Both the position numbers and the translations under genes were made by a program. This document shows, piece by piece, positions 43,401 to 55,900 of a stretch of DNA of 64,000 bases. The notes beneath the pieces are model-generated. The model was not told the DNA's origin and did no database searches. It saw nothing but the letters and a program-made list of their open reading frames with translations. The stretch comes from Marsupella aquatica (lineage: Eukaryota; Marchantiophyta), in NCBI GenBank assembly GCA_973895155.1, contig OZ316895.1, forward strand, positions 21,080,001 through 21,144,000. Reading direction: 5' to 3'. Within the stretch, counting starts at the first letter, position 1. The number at the start of each line of letters is the position of its first letter.

Positions 43401-46400
43401 AAGTTTCTTAAATAAAAATTTAAATTGTAAATTTTAGCATAACATAAATTTCAAAATACTAAACAAGATTTGTTGTAGAGGACAAGATCATAAGATTTGG
43501 TTAATTTTAATATTTTTTTCCACACCAAAGACTTACTATTTTTTGTAAACTACATATTTGGAATTTTTGAATGTATCAAGTTTCTTAGACTAAGATAAAA
43601 ATTGTAATCATGTATCATTAAATGCAATATAAGGAACTAAATATATATCAAAGAAAGTAGTTGTGTACTTGGGGAGAAATCTTTAAGCAATGGTTTCCAT
43701 GCATGAACAAGAGATGATGACTTGGTCATGTATCAGATTTAGATGTTATTTTTGGAAAAAAACTAGTTTTGAAAGAGAATGTTAGGGAATGATAGGACAA
43801 GGATCTAACCATTATAGTAAGGTTTCTCCTCATGATTACTGGGTCATTTTGTTGGCATATTGAATTAAAGGCCTTGGAAAGTAGGACAAATAAGATTCTC
43901 TTGACAATATGTTGTGCCCTTTTCTAGAATACATAGGAAAAGTCCCATAAGTGCGCTTTGCACAAAAGATGTTGAGGTGAGAAAATATATTGAGGTGAAA
44001 AATATATTGGTGAGAGAAAAAATCTTAAAGTAAGGAAAAGAAGGAAAGATGAGAAATTTATCTCGAGGAGGAAAAAAGATGGTAAGATGAGAAAAAGATA
44101 AGATGTCAAGGTGATAAAAAGATGTTAAGGTGAGAATAGATCTCACGAAGAGAAAAAAGATGTGAAGGCAAGGAAAAATGTTGAGAGATCAATATAACAT
44201 TCAAAAAATCAGTAGCAGAAAAGGGGACTTTTATGACCACAATACATATGACTTATTTGCACAAATGACAAAAAACATCAATGACTAGGCAAGAAAATAT
44301 AAGCTTTGGAATATTTTTATGGAGACATAATATGTGTGATCCTAGCTATGCAAAAATTATTGTGGTTGTGTTCAATAACCCATGCATTGCACTTAAGAAT
44401 TACATTGGCGAGATTGCGGTCACCGCATCATGGAGTCCAAGCAAAACTAAGTGTAAGAAAAAATTGAATATTTTTTAGTTTTAAATTTTAGAAAATTTAA
44501 TATTTTTATTTTATTTATATTCAAAGTTTTTCAAAAAAATTAATTATTAAGTTTATATCTTGGGCAAACATTTATTTTAGATGACAGAGATTTATGGATA
44601 GATCTTGCGGTGTTTTAAAAAACAATGTTTGGGTGGAAGGTCAAGATTGGTTTTACTTTTGTATCACGTTTGTAAATCGATGATCCCATCTTTTGGCAGG
44701 GTAGGGAATTATAGTGGTAGAAGGTACTACTTCTACTATATGAAGTTTTTAAAGTCTCATTTCTTACCTCAATTTGCTTTCCTCCAATTACAAGTCATTA
44801 ATAGGCTTTTTGTTCTCCACGGACCATTCATAATAACTTTTTAATTAATTAACAATTATTCCTTAATATTATATTTTTGTCCAAAAATACAATATTGAGG
44901 TCCAAAATATCATTCCTCAATATTATATTTTTGATTAGCCATCTAGTTATACCACTTGATTTTTTCAGATTTTATAATGAATTTCAATGTTATAAGATGC
45001 CATTTATGTAGGGAGACTATAAAAGTTATGATACTAATTACGGTGAATAGTATAGAAGTCTAAATATGCAACGTTAGGGAAACATTGATCGTGTTTCCAT
45101 GTGAAAAAACTGTTAAAACTAACTTGAGTTGTATGGTTATTAATAGAAGGTTTTGTAGCAAAATTAGCCAACATTATTTTAATCAAATTTTATTTTTAAT
45201 TTAAGATTTTTACTTTTAATAGAAAAAATAGAAAAGTAAAAAAGTAGCAAAACATGTTTTTATGATCTAATAAATTCTAAACCCTATTTATTAGAAACGG
45301 TTTCTAAGGCCATAATCCTAATCATTCTCACTTTGCCCAAAAGAAGACACCAAAAATCCTCCAGAAAATGAGGTGTCATACTAGATCATAGACTTAACTG
45401 ACGCCCTTAAGATATGCCTTCAATTACCTGTAAAAGCAGTATCCAGTAGTAATGTTGTTAAATAAACATTTAAATATCTGTGAACAAGTGGTTTCTCTAG
45501 AGCCAGTAATTTTTGAGAAGGATGTCATACATGACAAAGCCTAGCTATGTGATTACAGTCTTTCTGAGCAACACTGTCAATATTTAGGCCATAACATTTT
45601 TCACTTCATTCAAAGATCAAGAGAACAGCTGTTGACCCTAAATTTATGTTGCCATTTTTGTGGACAAGCCTGTTGTATGAGCATAAGGGTGTCAAATATT
45701 AACAAGCATGTTTCAGAGTTTTTGAAACTTTATATCTATTCATATCTACTACTGTACTTCTTTTGTTAATTGATTGCCTTGCAAGGCCATTGTGTGTTAA
45801 AAAAAACGATTTTAAAAGATTGATGTGGGTTGTTTGCACTAAACACAAGAGTGTGGCCTCCTCTAATATAATCAATGTTTCAAATAATGTATTATTTTGT
45901 GATGCTTGAACTCACAGGCTCTCACTTTGTTTGTTTGTGTGAAATTTTGGATGAATGTCAAAACTTATAATTAATCCAAACAAGCTAAACCAAGAGATAA
46001 ACAACTACTGTAGATATTGAAGTGATTGCATCCATGTTTCAATGAGCAAGAGGTCCCTTATTTTTATTTTTTTCAAGATTGCACTGTAAGTTGAGATCTA
46101 GAATGGACTCTTAGGCTCAGGCCTTAACACTTTTGAACTGTAAAAGTTAAGCAATTGCCCAGGTTACAATTCCATGAATCTATGTTAAGTACCTATTTGT
46201 CTGTGCTGCCTTATTAACTACAAGTACCACACCTTCAGCTAGAGCTAGGAAATAAACAAGTAATTTTGGAGATATAAGATATCTACATATATTAACAAGA
46301 GTCAGGAGGACATCAAGAGAACAAGATTTTGTTGAAGTGCTACTTGGAATGTTTACCATATATTTCTGGTAACTAATTAACGACAATGTGAAGTAATTAA

Positions 46401-46883
46401 GATGAAGTCTAGTAGGATCTCTAATTTGGGTGATAAAATCCGTAATAGATATTTGAGTCACAGTTGTCTATAATTGATCATTTGGGAGATCATTCTCACA
46501 AGGATAGTGAGTAGTTTCTTATTCATGTGCATATAACTTTCTATCACACTCAAAATCAAATTAAAAACAAGTGTCCTGATTTCCAGGGATCTGATTCTTC
46601 TTCATTTGGCTCTGCTGCCGCAAATGCTGTCGTCATGATTTAACTGTTTCTTGGCATGGAATCATTTGCATCTTGAAAGTCACCTAGTCATGATCATTAT
46701 ATAAACCTAGCCTGCAGACGTACTATCTTTGTGAACTCGACAGCAATCTGTCTTTTAGTTAGACAAATACCTTCAAAAGCCTACTATTTTGAAATTGGCA
46801 TTGATAATCATGGAAGACCAACCAAAAAAACATCAAGCGCAAAGTTCTTTTTTCAAGCTTTGGTGTTATGATCACAACTGCCC

Positions 46884-46964
46884 TTATATATAAAGAGCTA
46901 CGGATTACCCATACTCATTATAAAGTACACACGTTCAAGAATCATGGGCTTTAACTTCACAAAG
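46884..46964 (+). promoter_or_regulatory. Possible core promoter and first exon start, unassigned
   Basis: TTATATATAAAG at 46884-46895 is a good plant TATA box. About 50 bp downstream, ATG at 46944 opens MGFNFTK and is followed at once by a donor-like GTGGTGAGT. This is the layout of a plant gene with a tiny first exon, but I could not find a second exon downstream, so it may be a relic or chance. Confidence 0.2.
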
Positions 46965-48204
46965 GTGGTGAGTGATTCATCTTTTATTGGCAAGTGCTCC
47001 ATATTTTATGGTGAGACATTGCTCTCGACAGGATACAAATGAGGAGCGGTGAGGCAGGGAAAAGGGCTTTTATATGAGCAAGTGTGGTTTGAGGGATGAC
47101 ATAATTATGTAATTGGCTATAACATGAAGATGTAGTGTGTGATTGCTTTGTTATGGACTATCCTATTTCCTCAAATGGTTTATAAATCTTTACAATGGAT
47201 GAGGAAGCTGCTGGTGCAAGCAAATATATTATCCAGGTATTGGTAGAGGGCAACTACAGATATTATTTGTTCTATGTTTTTCTATGTTTAAATATTTTCT
47301 TCAGTTGACTTTTAACTTTCAAGCATAAAACTAATTTTTGTCAAGAATAATTTGTGCTCCAATTAAGCAAAACTTGGACCCCACTCCATTCCAGTAGGAT
47401 TAGCAACAGTTCAAGATTGCCCTGAGGATCTTGTAAAGCAACCTTAAACATCTTTTGACACCCAAAATTATGTGCATTTATACCAATAGTTGTTGTCTAA
47501 AGAATGAAAATAATATGCAGGATAGTCCATCAAAGTTTGGATGATTTATCAAAATTATTTGCCAGACTTTAAGGCCTGTTTTCTCTCTTTTCTAAGTGTA
47601 AAAGAATCGGAAGAGAAAATATTTATTTGTTTTCAACTTCAATTAAGAAAAATCCAAATAGAAAACAATGCTTCTTCTGGTCAAAGAGAATTTTACAAGA
47701 TTCATTAAAAACTAAATTGTGTGTTGACATTGGGGTAAATTTTTATTTAATTTTAAAGTTTGGCACAATGATAGATATAGCTGGTCTATTCCAAGACAAC
47801 TATTTTCACCAATCCACAATCAAGTCTATGCTATCTTATTTAGAGTATTCATTAATCTAACTGATTTATGACACACAAGCTATCATATGGTATTCAAGAC
47901 CACAAAAGATGCTTAGTGTTCCACCTTGTATTATGAGTAGTGAGACATGGAATGGGGCTTTTCCTTGGAAACATGGAATGGGGCTTTTATAGTGGCACAT
48001 GTGGTTTCATAAAGTTAAGAGAGATGCAATGCTTTCTGTAGGATCAAAATGGACAGCATCACGTCTCATAATCATCAATCATTCAGGCTCACTCAAGTAC
48101 ACCGACACAAAGATATGTGGTTAGGGCTACATCCACGGCCGCACCAAGAGCTTCACTATGAACATGAAAAGTACATATCAACATAGCTCTTTGATCCAAG
48201 CTCT

Positions 48205-48817
48205 CGGGGGCCTCAATCCAAGGGGTGTCCCATATCACGCTCAAAGTTTTGGGGGAATAAACACCCTAATAGTTAAATCAATAAAGTTTTTTGGGGGAAT
48301 TGTTTTATCCATAACTTAATAAAATATTCCAAGAATATTCCCATATTTGATTTTAAAAAACCCTATGATTATTATAATTCTCGGGGGTCTCACTATATGG
48401 GGACCTCCCCATCGCCTGCGACGTTTTTAGGCCTCGGACCCCCTAAAATGTAAGAATTTTTTTTAATTTTTTAACCCCTATAAAGTTGGAATATTCTTGG
48501 AATATTCCAAAAATTGGATTAAAAAGACCCTAATGTTCTTATAAGTGTCAAAATTAAATTTAAAAAACCCTATTGTTCTTCTACAAAAAATTTTAAGTCT
48601 TCCCTTAGAACCAATAAAATGACCCTATCCTTCGTCGCACGTGATATGTCATTTTTGTGGAAGTGAAACCCCTGAGTTATAATTCTCAAAATTGGATTAA
48701 AATATCCCTAAATATTGTTCTTCAACAAAAATTAAAAAGTATTTCACTAAACCCAATAAAAAAACCTATACTTATTCACGTGTAATGGGTCGGAAGAAAG
48801 GAAGTAAGGACCCCGGG
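48205..48817 (+). mobile_element. MITE family A, Mutator-like, interrupted by MITE B
   Basis: The 10-bp string TCCAAGCTCT flanks it on both sides (48195-48204 and 48818-48827). The left end reads CGGGGGCCTCAATCC and the right end, reversed, CCCGGGGTCCTTAC, forming short GC-rich inverted termini. Without the family B element inside, it is about 308 bp and AT-rich, with no coding capacity. A 9-11 bp target duplication suggests the Mutator superfamily, but the duplication boundary is uncertain by one or two bases. Related copies are near 41205, 42475 (inverted) and 59741. Confidence 0.7.
48380..48676 (+). mobile_element. MITE family B, hAT-like, 297 bp
   Basis: The 8-bp target duplication TTATAATT lies on both sides (48372-48379 and 48677-48684). 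The termini are inverted repeats: CTCGGGGGTCTCACT at the left, CTCAGGGGTTTCACT when the right end is reversed. It has no coding capacity and an AT-rich body. Eight-bp duplications and short inverted ends fit non-autonomous hAT elements. It is inserted in family A: the paralogous family A copy near 59935-59960 (CTTATAAATCTCAAAATTGGATT) shows the uninterrupted site. Confidence 0.85.
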
Positions 48818-49114
48818 TCCAAGCTCTCTCTCTCTCACACAAAGTTCTCACCTAAGTGTTCTCTCTTCATGGGATACAAAGAGGGTTATCCCTTCATGAA
48901 GAGTCTAGTCAACTAATATTAACTCCGGTTAGCTTACTCTAGTTAACCTAGCCAAGGTTGAGTCAAAACCCTAACAAACTCCCCCTTGACTCTAGCCTTG
49001 AGCTAGTTGCTAGCAATCTGAAGCTAAGATCTGTAGTGAATTGCAATGTCTTGCAAAATCACCATGAGAGATAACCTTGGTTAATATGTCAACTGGATTG
49101 AATTTACCATCAAT

Positions 49115-50128
49115 CTAAGTGACTAGCTCAACCTTTTCTGCTGACACTGTCTGTCTGATGAAGTGATATCGGATATCAATGTGTTTAACTTTGCCATGTG
49201 TCATTTGGTTGGCAGCAATGTGTAAAGTACTATTGCTATCACAATGGAAAAGCACAATGTGTTGTGTAATCCCCAAATCCTTCACCAAGTTGCTTAACCA
49301 AATTGCCTCTTTAGCTGCTTCAGCTGTTGCCACATATTCAGCTTCAGTAGAAGACTGAGATATGCATTTATGCTTTGTAGACCTCCTGGAACTTACACAT
49401 CCACCTGCAAAAGTGAAAGTGTATCCTGAGGTGGACTTCCTCTGGTCCAAATCTCCTCCATAGTCAGAGTCCACATAGCCAATCAATGATTCTGTATCTT
49501 CATTGTGTGCATCAAACAATAGTCCAACAGTAGAGGTTCCCTGCAGATAATATAGTATCCACTTCACTGCTTCCCAATGTATATTTCCTAGATTAGCCAT
49601 GTACCTGCTCACCAATCCAACAACATGTGCTATATCGGGTCTGGTACAAACCATAAGATACATTAAACTGCCCACAATACTATCATAGGGAACCTTAAAC
49701 ATATGACCTCTCTCAATTGCATCAGTGGGGCAGGATGCAACTGAAAGCTTGAAATGTGACGCCAAAGGAGTACTCATAGACTTGGCACTTGCCATATTGA
49801 ACTTGGCAAGAACCTTATTAGTGTACTTACTTTGTGTTAACCACAATTTGTCATTTTGCCTATCCCTATGAATCTTCATGCCCAATATGCACTTAGCAGC
49901 ACCCAAATCTTTCATACTAAACTCAGAGCTCAATTGAGCTTTTAGCTTAATAATGTCAGATTTATTCTTTGCTACTATGAGCATATCATCCATATAAAGA
50001 GCTAGCAAAATAAAACCAAAAGTTTCATCATTCACTCTCTTCATGTATAGACAACAGTCATGCGCACTTTGGATAAATCCGAGTGACAAAATAAATTTTT
50101 TGAACCTCTTGTTCCACTGTCTTAACTC
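49115..50128 (-). pseudogene. copia pol remnant: C-terminal reverse transcriptase and RNase H
   Basis: The frame carries the polymerase motif YMDDMLIVA, then the copia RNase H region (STSGYTF, TEAEYVATAEAAKEAIWL, HIDIRYHFIRQ). Just upstream, the LYGLKQS motif and RQWNKRF are readable only with a 1-base frameshift near 50125. The integrase and the N-terminal RT are absent: upstream sequence jumps directly to the protease region. The C-terminal end stops short of the normal pol end. Confidence 0.85.
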
Positions 50129-50225
50129 TGTTTCAATCCATACAAGGACATTTGTTAACGTTCAAAGAACGCCATAAGACATCTAAACTTTTACTGTATC
50201 GGTGTCAATTATCTGGCAAGGTTGA

Positions 50226-51161
50226 TCATTCCCCATCAAGACACTTCCGGTAGACAGTGGATTCATAGGAATGAAAGAAAACTCTTGTCGAAGTCATGTG
50301 ATAAGAACAAGCAGAACCCAAAATCCAATCAAGTTCATGCACGATAGAAGAATCGGTGCACAAAGCAAATCCTTCATCATCAGACACAACCAAACTAGCC
50401 TGATGAAAAGCAAGTTTTGGTTTATTTTTATAATTCCTTTTGATGTGGTCTGTCTTGCCACAATTCCAACACTCCACATTTTTTGAATCCAAAGTCTTGG
50501 ATTATTGAGAGTGTTGAGGAATTGATATTTTTGGTTTAAACCAACTCTTGGTTATCGATAAAGCAGAAGAGGAAGCATGAGAGGTTACATGCATTTTCTT
50601 CCTATTGTCATCCGCAAGAAGAGTGCTCACCGTCTCATCATAGGAAATATGATCTTTACCATAGAGAATGGTCTGAGTCAAATGCTCATACAATTTGGGC
50701 AAAGAGATAAGAAGAAACAAAACTTTCTTCTCGTCTTCAACTTTTTCATCGAGAGTGGCCAACTCGGACACTATCAAGTTAAAGGTATCAATATGATCAG
50801 CAAGTTTTGTACCTTCCATCATGTGCAGTGTCATCAATTTCAAGGTTGTGTATAAGCGAGTTGCCAAAAATTTCTTTTGGTACATCTGTTTGAGTCATTC
50901 CCACAGCTTTGTCGGTGAATTCTCAATCAACACTTGGAGTAGAACATCAGATGCCAAGTGTAATTGGATTAAGCTGAGAGCTCGTGCACAAATGTCCTCC
51001 CAATCCTCCTTAGACATCGCCGATGGCTGACTTTTTAATGCTTCGCCCAAACCTTGCAAAACTAACATGTCTTGCATTGGAACTTGCCATAACGTAAAAT
51101 TATTGTGGCCAATAAACTTCTTCACCTCATATTTTACACTAGTAACTTTTGATGGAGCCAT
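50226..51161 (-). pseudogene. copia gag with zinc knuckle and protease start, interrupted
   Basis: An ATG at 51161 opens MAPSKVTSVKYEVKKF. One frame continues through the UBN2-type gag domain (LADHIDTFNLIVSELATL, SLPKLYEHLTQTILYG, ISYDETVSTLLADD), then a CCHC knuckle (CWNCGKTDHIKRNY; its last cysteine is replaced by tyrosine) and the start of the protease (LDWILGSACSYHMT, where the usual Asp of the DSG/DSA triad appears changed to Gly). In-frame stops at about 50892-50897 and 50499-50504 interrupt it. The knuckle and protease changes indicate loss of function. Confidence 0.82.
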
Positions 51162-52039
51162 TGTACACCCCTAGGACCTTAATGTGCCAAAAAATCACTT
51201 TGTAGCTTCTCAATTTCACGCAAATTTGCACAACAGCACACAGCAGCATCAGCCACAAAATGACCAAAAATGAAAGTTGCTGGAATTGATATCCAAGAGC
51301 ACTAATGGGTACCCTAGAAGGTATTGGATTTTGTCCCTAAATCCGTTTGCCAAAAACATATCTCAATTGAGATATTTTTACCGCCGAGTAAGGGGGGGTC
51401 AAAACGTAAAACTTGGACCCCCGAGGAGAATCAATTCAATCAAATCCGCAAGCAAAGTCGGTTAGACAAATCGCTTGCATAGGCCTCTACTCAACTCCCT
51501 CAAGCATGCCCTTGAAAAATATTTTGTCGATATAACATCGGATAATTTGCCAAAAATCTGATTTTGTCACAAAAAAGAGCTTGTTCAAAAAGTATATTTT
51601 CCTTAAATTCCCGCAACCCTTGTACAGGCCCCATGGGAAATTTTTCAGAGCTGCCCAAAGGTTGCCACGTGCCCCCTAGGCCCCCTCAAACCCCTTGTCA
51701 CCCCCCTCAACCCTTTTTCATGTCCACGCGTCCTCCCGCACAAGTAAATACTTGTGGCAAACTTACCCCCCGGTGGAATATTTAAGATACCTCTTTGGGG
51801 TTTTAATGAAAACCAAAAACCAATTTAGATTCTGAAACTAGACTTCAAGGCGCTTCAAATTGATATAAGGAACTCTGGAACCGGTGAAAAATTGAGGGAG
51901 ATAAAATTTGGACAAGATCGTTGATTTTGACCTAGCCATCATAGCCAGGAATTTTGAGCTCAACTCAATCCAAGAGTTCTTTGCGATAACTCATTGAAAC
52001 ACATTGATTCATTCACCATCGTATTCCATTGCAACACCA
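51162..52039. other. Leader-side sequence of the deleted copia element
   Basis: Between gag and the terminal 54-bp LTR fragment I find no LTR similarity and no clear initiator-tRNA-Met primer site; a degenerate string GATATCCAAGAGC at about 51288 is the closest. A short GC hairpin, GGGGGTC...GACCCCC, is at 51394-51422. It may be original leader or sequence brought in by recombination. Confidence 0.4.
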
Positions 52040-52202
52040 CTCTGGTTAACTTACTCTAGTTAACCTAGCCAAGATTGAGTCAAAACACTAACACTTTCTG
52101 GGCAAAGTACATTAATTTGAATATCTAAGTTAGTGTAGCTTATAGGTACAGTAATTTCTAGGTGAAAGAGATGTACACTAAACTTTGGCTATATGTGAGG
52201 TG

Positions 52203-52299
52203 CTTTCAATTTAGATGACACCTATTGATCTATAATTCCATAAGCATTGGAAACATATATTATAAGCAATTAACGGGGCAATTAATGGACATATAAACT
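52203..52299. repeat. First copy of a segment duplicated on both sides of the nested insertion
   Basis: This segment, GACACCTATTGATCTATAAT... to ...GGACATATAAACT, is repeated at 58324-58396 beyond the MITE and copia insertion. The second copy lacks a 12-base ACGGGGCAATTA piece. The downstream phrase CTACATGGATAAATAATTG also occurs twice (about 58299 and 58400), showing that the target was already a tandem duplication. Confidence 0.88.
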
Positions 52300-52335
52300 C
52301 TCCGAGGGTTCACCTTATGAAATTGTTGTATACCA

Positions 52336-52756
52336 TGTTGAGCATAGACGACGATCGCAACGGCAAGCCTATGAACCATCCAACGCACAATAGTCGACAC
52401 AAGAGATACGTGGTTCACCTCCTTGAGGCTACGTCCACGGGAACACACAAGAGAGCTTTACTGAACTCTAAGCCCGTCGGCTATATCGAGTCTCCATAGT
52501 GTAAGCTCTCCTTATCTCTCAAGTGGCTCCATAACAATGAGCCTTGGTTCTACCTCTCCAAGCACACATGCCTCTTATGATATAGTGTGCAACTTAGTTG
52601 TACCTAACCACATAGTTGTACCTAATCACGTAGTTGTACCTAACCACACAGTTGTACCTAATCACGTAGTTGTACCTAACCACATAGTTGTACCAACCCA
52701 CGTTGTTGTACCAACCACGTCATACCTAACCTAGACGTAAGAGTAAATACCCAACA
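52336..52756 (-). repeat. 3' LTR of the full-length copia element
   Basis: 421 bp. It contains an internal minisatellite at about 52588-52715: AGTTGTACCTAACCAC and AGTTGTACCTAATCACGT alternate at an 18-bp spacing. Next to its inner edge (52757-52770) is the polypurine tract used to start plus-strand synthesis. Confidence 0.93.
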
Positions 52757-52946
52757 ATCTTCCCCTTGACTCTGGTCTAGGGGAGAGTAATACTGCCAAT
52801 GTATATGATCCCTCAGCGGAAAGTTCTGGACAAAAACCAAACCGGTTTCCCTCTCTAACTAGAGCAAACCAGAACTAAGCCGTAGCCTAATACATAGGAA
52901 TGAGGAAGAGCATATATCAGTAATTACAATGAATGTTAAGAAAACT

Positions 52947-55900
52947 CTACTTGTGATGCAATTGCAAAACCTGCAATACGTCACGGTATCTAGAGAAATT
53001 CTCCAAAGGAATCACTTTGGTAAATGCGTCAGTCGGGTTGAGTTTACCATCAATCTTGACTAGCTCAAACAAATTATCAGACACAGCCTGCCTGATAAAA
53101 TGGTACCTGACGTCAATGTGCTTCACTCTGCTGTCCATCACCTGGTTCACAGCAAGGTGGAGCGCACTTTGACTATCACAATAGAGCTTCACATTCCCCT
53201 GTGGCAATCCCATTTCAGTGATAAGTCTATCCAACCAAATCACTTCCTTTGCTGCTTTCGCAGCTGCAACATACTCTGCTTCTGTAGTAGATTGAGCAAT
53301 ACACTTCTGCAAAGTAGACCTCCAACTTATGCATCCATCGCCAAGTGTGAACACGTATCCTGTTGTTGATCTCCTTCGGTCCAAATCTTGTCCATAGTCA
53401 GAATTAACATAGCCAATCATTGATTTAGCATTCTTTGTATTCGCATCAAATAAAAGACCATGATCCACGGTACCCTTCAAGTACCTGATAATCCACTTCA
53501 CTGCTTCCCAGTGTACCTTCCCTGGATTCGACATGTACCTGCTTACCTTGCCCATAGCCATGGCAAGATCAGGTCTAGTGCAAGTCATCAAATACATGAG
53601 ACTCCCCACTGCCTTGTCATACGGAACCTTTGACATCAACCCCTTCTCTGTGTCATCCGTAGGACAGAACGCTGATGATAACTTGAAGTGTGGAGCCAAC
53701 AGGGTACTTACTGGCTTGCTATTCTCCATGTTGAACCTTGCAATTACCTTCCTCGCATAACTGCTCTGCGTCAACCATAGCTTGCCAGCCTCCAAGTCCC
53801 TAGTGATCTCCATACCCAAAATCCTCTTAGCTGGCCCTAAGTCCTTCATCTTAAACTCTGCACTAAGCAGTGCCTTGAGCTTAACAATCTCAGACCTATC
53901 CTTGGCTGCAATTAGCATATCATCCACATAAAGTACTAAAACAATGAACCCAAAGACAACATTCTTTACCGGTTTCAAATACACACAAGGGTCAAATACA
54001 CTTCTGTGAAAACCTTGTGACCGAATCCAATCATCAAACCGCTTGTTCCACTATCTTGGTGACTGCTTCAACCCATACAAGGATTTCAGCAATCTGCAAA
54101 CCAATTCCTCCTGTCCTCTCTTCACAAAACCTAGCGGTTGTCTCATGAAGATCACCTCTTCCAATGTGCCATAGAGGAAAGCTGTGACAACATCCATCTG
54201 ATCTAGCAGAAGACCAAACATTACAACAAGTACACACAATAGTCGTATTGTAGAGTACTTAGCAACTGGTGAGAAGACCTCATTGTAATCCACACCTTTC
54301 TCTTGTGTGAATCCCTTTGCTACCAACCTAGCCTTGTAGACCTTCGATCCACCTCCTATGGAATTATCCTTCAGCTTGTAAATCCACTTGCTGTCCATCA
54401 CTTGCTGACCCTTAGGCAGCTTAACAAGCTCCCAAGTTTTGTTGTCCTTTAGTGACTGCATCTCCGTTTGCATTGCTGCAGTCCACTTCTGCTTCTCCTT
54501 TGAAGCACTTGCCTCATGAAATGAAGAAGGTTCCCTTTCTTCCAAAATTAGCGCATCACCCTCATCATCAGCTGCAAAATCATCCTCTTGCAGTTGAGAT
54601 GAATCAACCCACTGTCCATACCTTGGTGGAGCGCGTACAGTGCGACCAGATGTTCTTCTAGCCGATGACTCCGGTTGATCTGCGTGTGCTGGTACAATTT
54701 GAAGCTCAACAACATCCACTTGTTGCTCACCAGCATCAACAAACTCCTCTGGTTCTTCTGGCACAGGAACCAGCTCCATAATTGGAGCAACTCCTTCTCT
54801 CCGGTCATGCACCTCATAACCAATCTCCCCCTCAACGAGATCCGGGATAGGAGATTTTCCTTTGTCAGTACGGGAGACCTGAGTATTCTCCCCCTCCTTC
54901 AATAATCTGGATTCATTGAAGGAAACATCCCTACTGATAACGAGCTTACAGGCAATAGGATCCCATAGCCTATAGGCTTTCACACCACTCTGGTACCCAA
55001 GAAAAACACATTTCTTGGAGGTAGGATCCAACTTGGTCCTATTCTGCTTTGGTGTGAGAGCATATGCATCACTTCCAAAAACTACCAAGCCATGATAGTC
55101 TGCTTGCCGCTTATAGCGCATCTCAAATGGCGTTTTGAAATTGATAGCACTAGAAGGAGAAAGATTTACCAAATAAGTTGCGGTATTGACAGCTTCTGCC
55201 CAAAATTCTTGTGGTAAACTTGATTGGCTCAACATACTCCGTGACCGCTCCAACAGTGTCCGATTGAGCCTCTCAGCGACACCATTCTGCTGTGGAGTAT
55301 AAACTGTGGTGAGATGGCGAGTTATCCCCTGTTCTGAACAGTACTCTTCAAATTCCATTGAAGTGTACTCCCCGCCGTTGTCTGACCTCAGACTCTTCAC
55401 CCTTGTATCCAAACACTTGATCGTGTTTCCAATCTGATTCTCCACCTGGGCCTTCCACTTTTTAAAAATGGACAAGACATCAGACTTATGCGTCATGAAA
55501 TAAATCCACACAAATCTTGAGTAATCATCAATAAATGATACATAGTACAACTTTCCAGAGTGTGAGGGAGTCGGGGATGGACCCCACACGTCACTATGTA
55601 TGTACTCAAGAACCGCTTTGGAACGATGAGTTCCAACACCAAAAGCACGACGATGCTGCTTTCCAAGAATGCAATGCTCACAAAACTCTAATTTACAAGA
55701 TTGCAAATCAGAAATGAGTCCATTCTTCCGTAAGATAGCCAAACCCTTCTCACTCATGTGGCCTAGCCGTGAATGCCACAGTTGAGTCATCTCCTCGTGA
55801 GACTTGGTTACATTGGCCTCTCCACATACAGTATTGCCCTGTAACACATACAAATTCTTTTGTCTACTCCCCTTCAAAATCACTGTCTCTCCTGACCTGA

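Larger units (their letters stand above)
40429..48031. other. AT-rich gene-poor region with decayed repeats
   Basis: The first few hundred bases are the promoter side of the decarboxylase gene. Beyond that no gene is recognised: ORFs are short, low complexity and without motifs. Recognisable contents are the 72-bp duplication, an (AT)n run near 41130-41143, copies of two MITE families (about 41205-41530, 42475-42795 and 43188-43400), two 20-bp tandem duplications (41722-41760 and 42433-42471) and a possible promoter near 46884. The sequence around 43870-44170 is purine-rich with repeated 'gatgttaaggtgagaa' phrases. Confidence 0.55.
48037..52093 (-). mobile_element. Internally deleted Ty1/copia LTR retrotransposon
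   Basis: The element is bounded by a 5-bp target duplication CTTTC (48032-48036 and 52094-52098). It reads on the minus strand. The left (3') LTR is 48037-48976, begins TGTAGGATC and ends CTAACA; it is enlarged by a nested MITE pair. On the right only the last 54 bp match it (52040-52093 against 48923-48976, four differences by eye), so the 5' LTR seems mostly lost or replaced. Coding remains are a gag region (51161-50502, with an in-frame stop), a CCHC zinc knuckle, a protease-like start, then directly the C-terminal reverse transcriptase and RNase H. Integrase and the N-terminal RT are missing. The element cannot encode its own transposition. Confidence 0.88.

Noticed and set aside
43865-44146. 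Hydrophobic ORF on the minus strand resembling a membrane protein
   Set aside because: It is the translation of a purine-rich, internally repeated stretch (gatgttaaggtgagaa), which gives Phe/Leu/Ser-rich frames by composition.
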